A DNA stretch of 64,000 bases from Sphingomonas aerolata. GTDB taxonomy: Bacteria > Pseudomonadota > Alphaproteobacteria > Sphingomonadales > Sphingomonadaceae. The stretch is taken from assembly GCF_003046295.1 (NCBI RefSeq), contig NZ_PZZN01000002.1, positions 930,001 to 994,000 on the forward strand, in the 5' to 3' direction. Below, piece by piece: positions 12,143-19,677 of this stretch; position 1 is the stretch's first letter, and each line of letters opens with the position of its first letter. The notes below the pieces were generated by a model. That model was not told where the DNA came from. It was given only the letters and a program-made list of their open reading frames with translations, and searched no databases. Both the position numbers and the translations under genes were made by a program.

Positions 12143-12967
12143 TTACCGGCCGAGGAAGCGCAGCAGGTCCTGCGTGAAGCGGTCGCTTTCGGTGAGCGTC
12201 AGCCCGTGCGGCGCGCCGTCATATTCGACCAACTGCGAACCCGCGATGCCCTTGGCCGCGGCGCGGCCGGTGGCGTCGATCGGGACGGTCTTGTCGGCGG
12301 TGCCGTGGACGATCAGCGTCGGCACGCGGAACGCGGCAAGGTCGGCGCGGAAGTCGGTATGGCCGAACGACTCGGCGCAGGCGAGCGTCGGGCGCAGCCC
12401 CGCCGGCATCGCCAGACCCCAGACCCAGTCGACCATCTCGTCGCTGACCGGCGAGGTGATGAACCCGACGCCGAGGAACTGCTGCAGAAAGGTGCGGAAG
12501 AAGGCGGGGCGATCCTCCTTGATCCCGGCGCCGATGCCGGCGAGCGTCGCTTCGGGGACACCGTGCGGATTGTCGTCGGTCTTGAGCATATAGGGCACGA
12601 CCGAGGCGATCAGCCCGGCGGCGATCACGCCCTTGCCGTCGTGGCGGCTCATGTAGCGGGCGACCTCGCCGCCGCCCATCGAGAAGCCGACGAGCGTCGC
12701 GTCCTCGGTCGCGCCGGTCGCGGCCATGACATCGGCGAGATCGTCGGTCAGCGTATCATAGTCATAGCCCGACCAGGGCTGGCCCGACCGTCCGAAGCCG
12801 CGGCGGTCATAGGCGATCGCGCGGAACCCCGCCTCCGCGAGCGCCATCGCCTGCGCATCCCAGCTGTCGGCATTTAATGGCCAGCCATGCGTCAGGATCA
12901 CGGGCCGCCCGCTGCCCCAGTCCTTGACGTAAATGTCTGTGCCGTCTCGGGTTTTAATGAAGGGCAT
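12143..12967 (-). CDS. Alpha/beta hydrolase, non-heme chloroperoxidase type
   Basis: Hydrolase of 274 residues with the full triad pattern: nucleophile Ser96 in GFSMGGG, acid in VHGTADKTVP and His in GAPHGLTLTES near the C-terminus. The oxyanion segment is LTHGWPL. This is the cofactor-free haloperoxidase/arylesterase branch, which can hydrolyse esters or form peracids; the physiological substrate is unknown. The ATG at 12967 follows CGGAG. A perfect EcfG-type promoter lies 37 bases upstream, so it is probably a general-stress gene. It ends convergent with ftsB. Confidence 0.88.
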   Translation of the reverse strand: MPFIKTRDGTDIYVKDWGSGRPVILTHGWPLNADSWDAQAMALAEAGFRAIAYDRRGFGRSGQPWSGYDYDTLTDDLADVMAATGATEDATLVGFSMGGGEVARYMSRHDGKGVIAAGLIASVVPYMLKTDDNPHGVPEATLAGIGAGIKEDRPAFFRTFLQQFLGVGFITSPVSDEMVDWVWGLAMPAGLRPTLACAESFGHTDFRADLAAFRVPTLIVHGTADKTVPIDATGRAAAKGIAGSQLVEYDGAPHGLTLTESDRFTQDLLRFLGR

Positions 12968-13003
12968 GTCAATCTCCGGGGTTGTCGCCAAGGTCCTTAC
13001 CTC

Positions 13004-13028
13004 AACGGTCCGGGCTATTGGCCGTTCC
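13004..13028 (-). promoter_or_regulatory. EcfG-type (general stress) promoter, perfect match
   Basis: On the minus strand GGAAC (13028-13024), 16 bases, CGTT (13007-13004), an exact match to the EcfG consensus GGAAC-N16/17-CGTT. It is 37 bases upstream of the hydrolase ATG at 12967 and points towards it. Confidence 0.78.
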
Positions 13029-13095
13029 AACTCTGGCGTCCGCGCGATTCCGCTGGCAGCATTGCGGGCACGCTACGGCGTGAGGGGGGAGATTG

Positions 13096-14856
13096 ATGCG
13101 GACGAGGTTCCCGGCGAGGACGGCGGCGCTGCTGCTTGCGCTGGGCAGCTGTACGCCCGACGATCCGCCGACGCGGGACCGCGTCGCCGCCACGCCCGTC
13201 ACCGCCCCCGTCGTTGCGATCGCGCCCGATGCGTGGACTGCGTTTCGCGACCGGTTCTTCGCGACGTGGTTCGCGCTCGACCCGGCCTTTGCGGTCTATC
13301 AGGGGCGGCATGAGCATGATGGCGGGCTGCCCGACTGGAGCGCGCAAGGGCTGGGTCGGCAGGCGGCGTTCCTGCACCGGTCGATCGCGGCGGCGGGACG
13401 GTTCGAGGCGGCGGCCCTCAGCCCCGAGCAGCGGTTCGAGCGCGATTATCTGGTGATGGTCGCGCGCGACAAGCTGTTCTGGCTCGAGGCCGCCGACGCG
13501 CCGCATCGCAACCCGGCCTGGTATGTCGCGGGCGGGCTCGACCCCAATGTCTATGTCGTGCGCGCCTATGCCGACCCGGTCCGGCGGATGCGCGCGCTGA
13601 TCGCGTTGTTGCGCCGGATCCCGGCGGCGACGCTGCAGATTCAGCAGAACCTCGCGACGCCGATGCCGATCAGCCATGTCGACTATGCCGCCAATGCGTT
13701 CCGCGGCTTTGCGTCCTATTACATGGACGATTCGGTCAAGGCGTTCGCAGGCGTCGCGGACGAGGGGCTGCAGCGCGAGCTCGCCGATGCGGCGATGACC
13801 GCGTCGGAGGCGATGCGCGACCTGGCGCTCTGGGTCGAGGCGCAGCGCCCGAGCGCGACACGGTCGTTCGCGCTGGGCCCCGCGCTGTTCTCGCAGATGC
13901 TGCGCGAGACCGAGGGGGTCGACACGCCGATCGCGACGCTTGAGGCGGCGGGGCGGGCCGATCTGGCGCGCAACCAGCGCGCGCTGGCCGCGGCCTGTGC
14001 CCGGTTCGCGTTCGGCCTGACGGTCCGCGACTGTCTGGCGCAGGTGAATGCGGACAAGCCGGTCGACGGACCGGTCGCCGAGGCGCGCCGCCAGATCCCG
14101 ATGCTGCGCGCGTTCATCGTCCGGCGCGACCTGCTGACGCTCGCCGGCAGCGAAGAGGCGCTGGTCGAGGAGAGCCCACCCTATAGCCGGCAGAATCTCG
14201 CCTATATCGATCCGCCGGGCCCGTTCGACCGCGGCGTGCCGTCGGTCTATTACATCTCGCCGCCCGATCCGCGCTGGACGCAGGCGGTGCGGGACGCGTT
14301 CGTGCCGGGCAAGTCGGACCTGCTCTTCACCTCGATCCACGAGGCGATGCCCGGGCATTTCGTCCATTTCCTCCACGCCAATCGCGTGCCGTCGCTGATC
14401 GGGCGGGTGTTCGTCGGCTATGGCTATGCCGAGGGCTGGGCGCATTATGCCGAGGAGATGATGTGGGAGGCGGGGCTGGGCGGCGGCCGCGCGGACATCC
14501 ATATCGGCCAGCTGTCGAACGCGCTGCTGCGCGACTGCCGGCTCCTCGCCGCGATCGGGATGCATGCGCGCGGCATGACCCAGGCGGAGGCGTTCACCCT
14601 GTTCGTCGACCAATGTTACCAGGACGAGGGCAATGCGCGGCAACAGGCGCTGCGCGGGACCTACGATCCGGCCTATCTCAACTACACGATGGGCAAGCTG
14701 ATGATCCGCCGGTTGCGCGAGGACTGGACCGCGGGGCGGGGCGGGCGGCGCGCGTGGAAGGCGTTCCACGACCGACTGCTGCGCTATGGCGGGCCGCCGA
14801 TCCCGCTGGTCCGGCAAGCGATGCTGGGCGAGCCCCGGCCGATCGCGGCGTTCTGA
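13096..14856 (+). CDS. DUF885 family metalloprotease-like lipoprotein
   Basis: Protein of 586 residues. The N-terminus MRTRFPARTAALLLALGSC has a lipobox (LGSC), so it is probably an outer-membrane or periplasmic lipoprotein. The DUF885 hallmark HEAMPGH lies near residue 415, followed by YGYAEGWAHYAEEMM; both are typical of the family and suggest a zinc-dependent peptidase-like active site. Substrate is unknown. The ATG at 13096 is preferred over the TTG three bases earlier because of the GGGGGAG ribosome site. It is divergent from the hydrolase gene. Confidence 0.9.
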   Translation: MRTRFPARTAALLLALGSCTPDDPPTRDRVAATPVTAPVVAIAPDAWTAFRDRFFATWFALDPAFAVYQGRHEHDGGLPDWSAQGLGRQAAFLHRSIAAAGRFEAAALSPEQRFERDYLVMVARDKLFWLEAADAPHRNPAWYVAGGLDPNVYVVRAYADPVRRMRALIALLRRIPAATLQIQQNLATPMPISHVDYAANAFRGFASYYMDDSVKAFAGVADEGLQRELADAAMTASEAMRDLALWVEAQRPSATRSFALGPALFSQMLRETEGVDTPIATLEAAGRADLARNQRALAAACARFAFGLTVRDCLAQVNADKPVDGPVAEARRQIPMLRAFIVRRDLLTLAGSEEALVEESPPYSRQNLAYIDPPGPFDRGVPSVYYISPPDPRWTQAVRDAFVPGKSDLLFTSIHEAMPGHFVHFLHANRVPSLIGRVFVGYGYAEGWAHYAEEMMWEAGLGGGRADIHIGQLSNALLRDCRLLAAIGMHARGMTQAEAFTLFVDQCYQDEGNARQQALRGTYDPAYLNYTMGKLMIRRLREDWTAGRGGRRAWKAFHDRLLRYGGPPIPLVRQAMLGEPRPIAAF

Positions 14857-14868
14857 GCGAGCCGGCGG

Positions 14869-16284
14869 CTAGCGCGCCTGCGCGGCCGGCTGGACGTCGC
14901 GCGTCTCGTCGATCGGTGGGTTGCGGATCGAGGGGCGCAGGCGCGACACGCCGCACAGGCCAGCGACCAGCGCCATGCCCGCGGCGACCAGCGGCGGCGT
15001 CGTGCCCGCGCCGACCCCGATGGCGAGCAGCGCGGCGACGACGGTGGCGCCGGTCGTCTGCCCGACCAGCCGGACCGTCGAGATCAGACCCCCGGCGGCG
15101 GCGGCCCGCTCGCGCGGGGCCGAGCCGATGATCAGGCGCGCGTTCGGCGCCATGAACATCCCGAACCCCGAGCCGCAGAGCGCCATCCGCCAGGCGATCG
15201 CGAAATAGCTCGGATCGGCGGGCATGAACGCGAGCAGCAACAGCGCGGCGATCGAGACGGCCATGCCGATGCCGCCGAGCAGCCCGGCGGGATAGCGATC
15301 CGACAGCCATCCCGACAGCGGCGCCACGACCATGTTGGCGAGCGGCCATGGCGCGATCGCCGCGCCGACCTCGGCGGCGGAAAAGCCGTAAGCCTGGGTC
15401 AGCCGGAACGGCGTCGACAGGAGCAGCGTCATCTGCGCGATGAACGCGGTAAAAGCACCGATAGCGGACAGCGCGAGGACGGGGCGGGCGAGCAGGTCGA
15501 TCGGCAGGATCGGCTTGGTCTCCCCGCGCTCGCGCCGGACGAAGATCCAGCCGATCGCCACCCCGGTCAGCACGATCGCCGCCGAGACGACCGGGCTGTC
15601 GCCGTGCACCGCGGTCTCCGATCCGCCGATGACGAGCCCGATCATCGCCGCGCACATCACCGCGCCGAGTACGTCGAACGGTTCGCTCCGCGGGCTGGGA
15701 TCGGGCAAGGCGCGTCCGAGGAACAGGCTGAGGATCGCGAACGGTACCGCGCTGGCGAAGACCCAGGGCCAGGGCGCGACCGCGAGGACCAGCCCGCCCA
15801 GCGTCGGCGCGAGCGCGGCCGAACTCGAGACGACGACCGAATTGATGCCGAGCCCGCGGCCGAGCTGCTGCGACGGGTAGATCGATCGGATTAGCGCGGA
15901 CGACACGCTGAGCGCGGCCGCCGCGCCGAGCGCCTGGGCGGCGCGGACGACGAGCAGGAAGGGCAGGCTCTTGGCGAAGAAGCAGAGCAGCGTCGCGACG
16001 GTGAAGACGAGCTGGCCATATTGATACATGCGCTTCAGCCCGATCCGGTCGCCGAGCCCCGAAAAGGGGAGCAGCGCCATCGCCAGGATCAGCTGATAGA
16101 CGGTGACGACGGTCACCACCGCGCTGCTGTCGACGCCCAGGTCGCGTGCGATCGTCGGCAGCGCGACATTGGCGACGCCGCCGTCGATGATGGTCAGCGC
16201 GGTGCCCGCCGAGATCGCGGCGATCGCGAGGAAGCGGCGGGGCTTGGGAAGGCCATCCAGGGCCGTTGTCTGGTCGGACTGCAT
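14869..16284 (-). CDS. MFS exporter, DHA2 (EmrB/QacA) family
   Basis: Transporter of 471 residues with about 14 hydrophobic segments, the DHA2 number. The N-terminal motif (TIIDGGVANVALPTIARDLG), motif A-like loop (PFSGLGDRIGLKRMY) and APTLGGLVL match drug:H+ antiporters. An efflux role for toxic compounds is likely, substrate unknown. It ends 12 bases from the convergent DUF885 gene. No adaptor (EmrA-like) or regulator gene is adjacent. Confidence 0.9.
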   Translation of the reverse strand: MQSDQTTALDGLPKPRRFLAIAAISAGTALTIIDGGVANVALPTIARDLGVDSSAVVTVVTVYQLILAMALLPFSGLGDRIGLKRMYQYGQLVFTVATLLCFFAKSLPFLLVVRAAQALGAAAALSVSSALIRSIYPSQQLGRGLGINSVVVSSSAALAPTLGGLVLAVAPWPWVFASAVPFAILSLFLGRALPDPSPRSEPFDVLGAVMCAAMIGLVIGGSETAVHGDSPVVSAAIVLTGVAIGWIFVRRERGETKPILPIDLLARPVLALSAIGAFTAFIAQMTLLLSTPFRLTQAYGFSAAEVGAAIAPWPLANMVVAPLSGWLSDRYPAGLLGGIGMAVSIAALLLLAFMPADPSYFAIAWRMALCGSGFGMFMAPNARLIIGSAPRERAAAAGGLISTVRLVGQTTGATVVAALLAIGVGAGTTPPLVAAGMALVAGLCGVSRLRPSIRNPPIDETRDVQPAAQAR

Positions 16285-16341
16285 TGCGGACCGCGATAGA
16301 CACCGTCATGAATGACGCCAAGCTATTCGGGGAAATGGACG

Positions 16342-18501
16342 ATGCGGGTTCTTACGGCTGCGCTTGCGGCGACGATATTGACGGGCGGCGCCGGCCTTGC
16401 GGCGGGCAGTGCGCTCGCCCAAGTCGCACCGATGACGAACACAAAGCCTGCTCCGACCCCGACCCCGGCCGCGGACACCGCCGCCGACCCCTATATCTGG
16501 CTCGAGGACAAGGATGGCGCCAAGCCGCTCGCCTGGGTCGAGGCGGAGAATGCCAAGACGCTTCCCCGGTTGCAGAACGATCCGCGCTACAAGAGCTTCT
16601 ATGCCGAGGCGCTGGCGATCGCGGCAGCGAAGGACCGGATCCCGATGCCCGACCAGCGCTTCGGCCGGATCTATAATTTCTGGCGCGATGCCGAGCATCC
16701 GCAGGGGATCTGGCGGTGGACGAGCGAGGCGGGCTACGCGCAGGCCGATCCGGTCTGGACGACCGCGCTCGATCTCGATGCACTGAGCAAGGCCGAGGGC
16801 AAGAAATGGGTGTGGAAGGGTGCGTCCTGCCTCCAGCCCGACGAGCGGCTGTGCCTCGTCTCGCTGTCCGAGGGCGGCGAGGATGCGGTGTCCTACCGCG
16901 AATTCGATCTGCAGACCGGGCAGTTCGTCGCGAACGGCTTTGCGCTGTCGACGTCGAAGCAGGGCGCGAGCTGGGTCGACAAGGACACGCTGCTGGTCGC
17001 GCGCGACTGGGGTGCGGGGTCGATGACCGCGTCGGGCTATCCGTTCGTCGTCAAGGAGGTGAAGCGCGGCCAGCCGCTGAGCGCCGCGCGCGAGATCTTC
17101 CGCGGCGAGGCGTCGGACCAGCTCGGCACCTATGCCAGCGTGATGACCGACGGGCAGGGCAACCGCGTGACGATGATCCAGCGGCGCCCGACCTTTTTCG
17201 GCGGCGAGAAGCATGTCGTCACGCCGGCCGGGCTGGTGAAGCTCGACCTTCCCGACCGCGTCTTTCCGTCGGGGATGGTCGACGGGCAGGTGATCTTCTC
17301 GACCAGCGAGGCTTGGGGGCAGATCCCCGCCGGCGCGATCGCCTCGGCGCCGCTCGCCGAGGTGCGCAAGGGCAAGTTCACGCCGACTTTGGTCTTCGCG
17401 CCGACCGATCGCCAGTCGGTCGACGGCGTGTCGGTGACGCGCGATCACGTGGTCGCCAGCGTCTATGACAATGTCCGCGGCCGGGCGATGGTGTTCACGC
17501 ATGGCAAGGCGGGCTGGACGTCGCGCGCGGTCGCGCTGCCCGACAATGCCTCGGTCGATGTCGCGAGCACGACCGATCGCAGCAATGCGACGTTCGTGCA
17601 GGTGACGGGATTCCTCGCGCCGACGACCTTGTGGACGCTCGATGCGGGGCCTGGCGGCGTGCCCAGGCAGATCAAGGCGCTGCCGGCGAAGTTCGATGCG
17701 TCGCGCGACGTCGTCGAGCAGTTCGAGGCGGTCTCGACCGACGGGACGAAGATCCCCTATTTCATTGTCCACCGGAAGGACGTGCCGCTCGACGGCACCA
17801 CGCCGACGATCATGACCGCCTATGGCGGGTTCGAATCGTCGATGACGCCTTATTATTCCGGGGTGATGGGCAAGCTGTGGCTCGAGCGCGGGGGCAGCTT
17901 CGTGCTCGCCAATATCCGCGGCGGCGGCGAATTCGGGCCGAAATGGCATGATGCGGGGCGCAAGACCAAGCGGCAGATCATCTATGACGATTTCGCCGCG
18001 GTCGGGCAGGACCTGATCGCGCGCAAGCTGACCAGCCCGGCGACGCTCGGCATCTATGGCGGGTCGAATGGCGGGTTGCTGATGGGGGTCGAGTTTAACC
18101 AGCATCCCGATCTGTGGAAGGCGGTGACGATCCAGGTGCCGCTGCTCGACATGATCCGCTACGAACAGATCGCCGCGGGCGCGTCATGGGTCGATGAATA
18201 TGGGTCGGTAAAGATCCCCGCCGAGAAGGCGTTTCTCGAGACGATCTCGCCCTATCAGAACATCAAGCGCGGCGGGGCTTACCCTGAGCCCTATATCTGG
18301 ACGACGACCAAGGATGACCGGGTCGGGCCGCAGCATGCGCGCAAGTTCGCGGCGCGGCTGAAGGAATATGGCCTGCCCTATTTGTTCTACGAGGATACCG
18401 CGGGCGGGCATTCGGGCGATGCGGACATCGAGCAGGGGGCGCGGATGCAGGCGCTGCAGATGACGTATTTCGCGCAGAAGCTGATGGGGCCGGCGAAGTA
18501 G
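16342..18501 (+). CDS. Secreted prolyl oligopeptidase family serine peptidase
   Basis: Protein of 719 residues with a signal peptide (MRVLTAALAATILTGGAGLA... to about residue 26). A beta-propeller domain (about 60-440) is followed by the alpha/beta hydrolase domain: Ser575 in GGSNGG, Asp658/659 in TTKDDRVGP and His690 in AGGHSG. It should cleave short proline-containing peptides in the periplasm or outside. The frame is open from an ATG at 16312, but the start at 16342 puts the signal peptide at the N-terminus and follows GGGGAAA. Confidence 0.93.
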   Translation: MRVLTAALAATILTGGAGLAAGSALAQVAPMTNTKPAPTPTPAADTAADPYIWLEDKDGAKPLAWVEAENAKTLPRLQNDPRYKSFYAEALAIAAAKDRIPMPDQRFGRIYNFWRDAEHPQGIWRWTSEAGYAQADPVWTTALDLDALSKAEGKKWVWKGASCLQPDERLCLVSLSEGGEDAVSYREFDLQTGQFVANGFALSTSKQGASWVDKDTLLVARDWGAGSMTASGYPFVVKEVKRGQPLSAAREIFRGEASDQLGTYASVMTDGQGNRVTMIQRRPTFFGGEKHVVTPAGLVKLDLPDRVFPSGMVDGQVIFSTSEAWGQIPAGAIASAPLAEVRKGKFTPTLVFAPTDRQSVDGVSVTRDHVVASVYDNVRGRAMVFTHGKAGWTSRAVALPDNASVDVASTTDRSNATFVQVTGFLAPTTLWTLDAGPGGVPRQIKALPAKFDASRDVVEQFEAVSTDGTKIPYFIVHRKDVPLDGTTPTIMTAYGGFESSMTPYYSGVMGKLWLERGGSFVLANIRGGGEFGPKWHDAGRKTKRQIIYDDFAAVGQDLIARKLTSPATLGIYGGSNGGLLMGVEFNQHPDLWKAVTIQVPLLDMIRYEQIAAGASWVDEYGSVKIPAEKAFLETISPYQNIKRGGAYPEPYIWTTTKDDRVGPQHARKFAARLKEYGLPYLFYEDTAGGHSGDADIEQGARMQALQMTYFAQKLMGPAK

Positions 18502-18506
18502 CAGCC

Positions 18507-18589
18507 CGTCATCCTGGACGTGATCCAGGATCCAGAGCCGGAGGCGGTATCGCTCGTGGCTCTGGATCCTGACTTTCGTCAGGATGACG
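18507..18589. repeat. Interspersed palindromic repeat, copy 2
   Basis: The right arm 18560-18589 matches that of copies 1 and 3. The left arm 18507-18537 is a variant carrying GGACGTGATCCAG instead of GACGAAAGTCAG. It lies six bases after the peptidase stop, between two converging genes, as copy 1 does. Confidence 0.8.
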
Positions 18590-18652
18590 GGGTTTCGGGG
18601 GAGGGGGCGCGAACGGCGGCGGGCGTGATGGACGCCCGGTCGCCGCACGCGA

Positions 18653-19207
18653 TCAGCGGCAGCGGATCTGGCTGTTGTTCTGCTCGACCGCGCGGCCGGC
18701 GAGGCCACCCGCGGCCGCGCCGAGCAGCGAGCCGACGATCCGCGAGCGGCCGCCGTCGATCACGTTGCCGAGGATGCCGCCACCTGCCGCGCCGATGATC
18801 AGCCCGGTCGTGCCGTCGTTGCGCTTGCAGTAATAGCGGCCGTCCTGCCCAGCATAGACGCGGTCATTGGCGGACAGGGTGCGCTCCTGATAATTCGGGC
18901 CGACGCGATAGTCGCGGGCCGGGTCGTAATTGCCCTCGTCGCGCTCGTCGGGATAGCCGCCCTCATACCGGTCGGGTGCCTGGCGATAGCCGCCCTGCGG
19001 CGCCGGCGGAACATAGCTGCCGCCACGATTGCCGCGCAGCGACTGGTAGCGATCGAATTCCTCGCGGAAGATCTGCAACTCGCTGTCGAGGCGCGCCTGG
19101 GCGGCGGCGAAACGGGCGTTGTCGGCACTGGTCTGCGCGACGGCGGGGGCGGCGGCGGACAGGCAGGTCGCGGCGATCATCGTCGCGAGGCCGAGAGAAC
19201 GCTTCAT
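18653..19207 (-). CDS. Exported glycine-zipper (2TM) protein
   Basis: Protein of 184 residues with a signal peptide (cleavage after AVAQ, about residue 25), a Tyr/Gly/Arg-rich low-complexity middle (about 60-115), the short segment DGRYYCKRNDGTTGLI, and a C-terminal glycine-zipper domain (GAAGGGILGNVIDGG ... LLGAAAGGLAGRAVE). This plan is common in sphingomonad envelope proteins related to Rick_17kDa/SlyB-type antigens. A role in outer-membrane integrity is inferred. The ATG at 19207 begins the signal peptide and follows AAAGGA. Confidence 0.82.
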   Translation of the reverse strand: MKRSLGLATMIAATCLSAAAPAVAQTSADNARFAAAQARLDSELQIFREEFDRYQSLRGNRGGSYVPPAPQGGYRQAPDRYEGGYPDERDEGNYDPARDYRVGPNYQERTLSANDRVYAGQDGRYYCKRNDGTTGLIIGAAGGGILGNVIDGGRSRIVGSLLGAAAGGLAGRAVEQNNSQIRCR

Positions 19208-19276
19208 GATCGAAATCCTTTCACGGTAGGGTGTCCCAGTAACGGGTGGCGACATCGCGCCGCCACCCGCCTTTCG

Positions 19277-19567
19277 TCAACGACAGATCTGGACGCGACG
19301 ATGGTTGCGCCATTCGGTGCGGCAGCGGCGATTGTTGTTCCAGTTGCGGCGGTCATTGTCGCGGCCGCGGAAGCGGCGGCCGTCGTGGCGGCCGCGATGG
19401 TCGTTGCGGCGATAGTCGCGACGATCGGCACGGTGGTCGCCGCGGTGATGGTTGTCGCGATACTGCTGGCTATGGCCCCGATCGCGCTGGGCTTCGGCGG
19501 GCGCGGCCACGCCGAGGCCGAGCGTGGCGAAGGCGAGCCCGGCGGCGATGATATGCGTGAACTTCAT
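19277..19567 (-). CDS. Small secreted Arg/His/Asp-rich protein
   Basis: Protein of 96 residues. A clean signal peptide (MKFTHIIAAGLAFATLGLGV..., cleavage after AEAQ) precedes a mature part made almost entirely of Arg, Asp, His, Asn and Gly, ending with two cysteines in CRTEWRNHRRVQIC. The Cys...Cys-Arg ending is shared by small sphingomonad proteins of unknown function. The very basic, repetitive mature chain could bind nucleic acid, metal or anionic envelope polymers. A weak EcfG-like site lies upstream at 19606-19630. Confidence 0.75.
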   Translation of the reverse strand: MKFTHIIAAGLAFATLGLGVAAPAEAQRDRGHSQQYRDNHHRGDHRADRRDYRRNDHRGRHDGRRFRGRDNDRRNWNNNRRCRTEWRNHRRVQICR

Positions 19568-19605
19568 GAGGTGTCCTCTTGCCCGAGATCGGGCTGGAAG
19601 GACGA

Positions 19606-19630
19606 TACGATCCTGGTTCGGCATCGTTCC
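19606..19630 (-). promoter_or_regulatory. Weak EcfG-like promoter candidate
   Basis: Minus-strand GGAAC (19630-19626), 16 bases, CGTA (19609-19606), 38 bases upstream of the ATG at 19567. Spacing and position match the two better sites, but the last -10 base deviates from CGTT. Confidence 0.3.
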
Positions 19631-19677
19631 TGAACGGGGTTGTCGGCTCCCGTACAGGTTGGCGCCGACCGGTCGTC

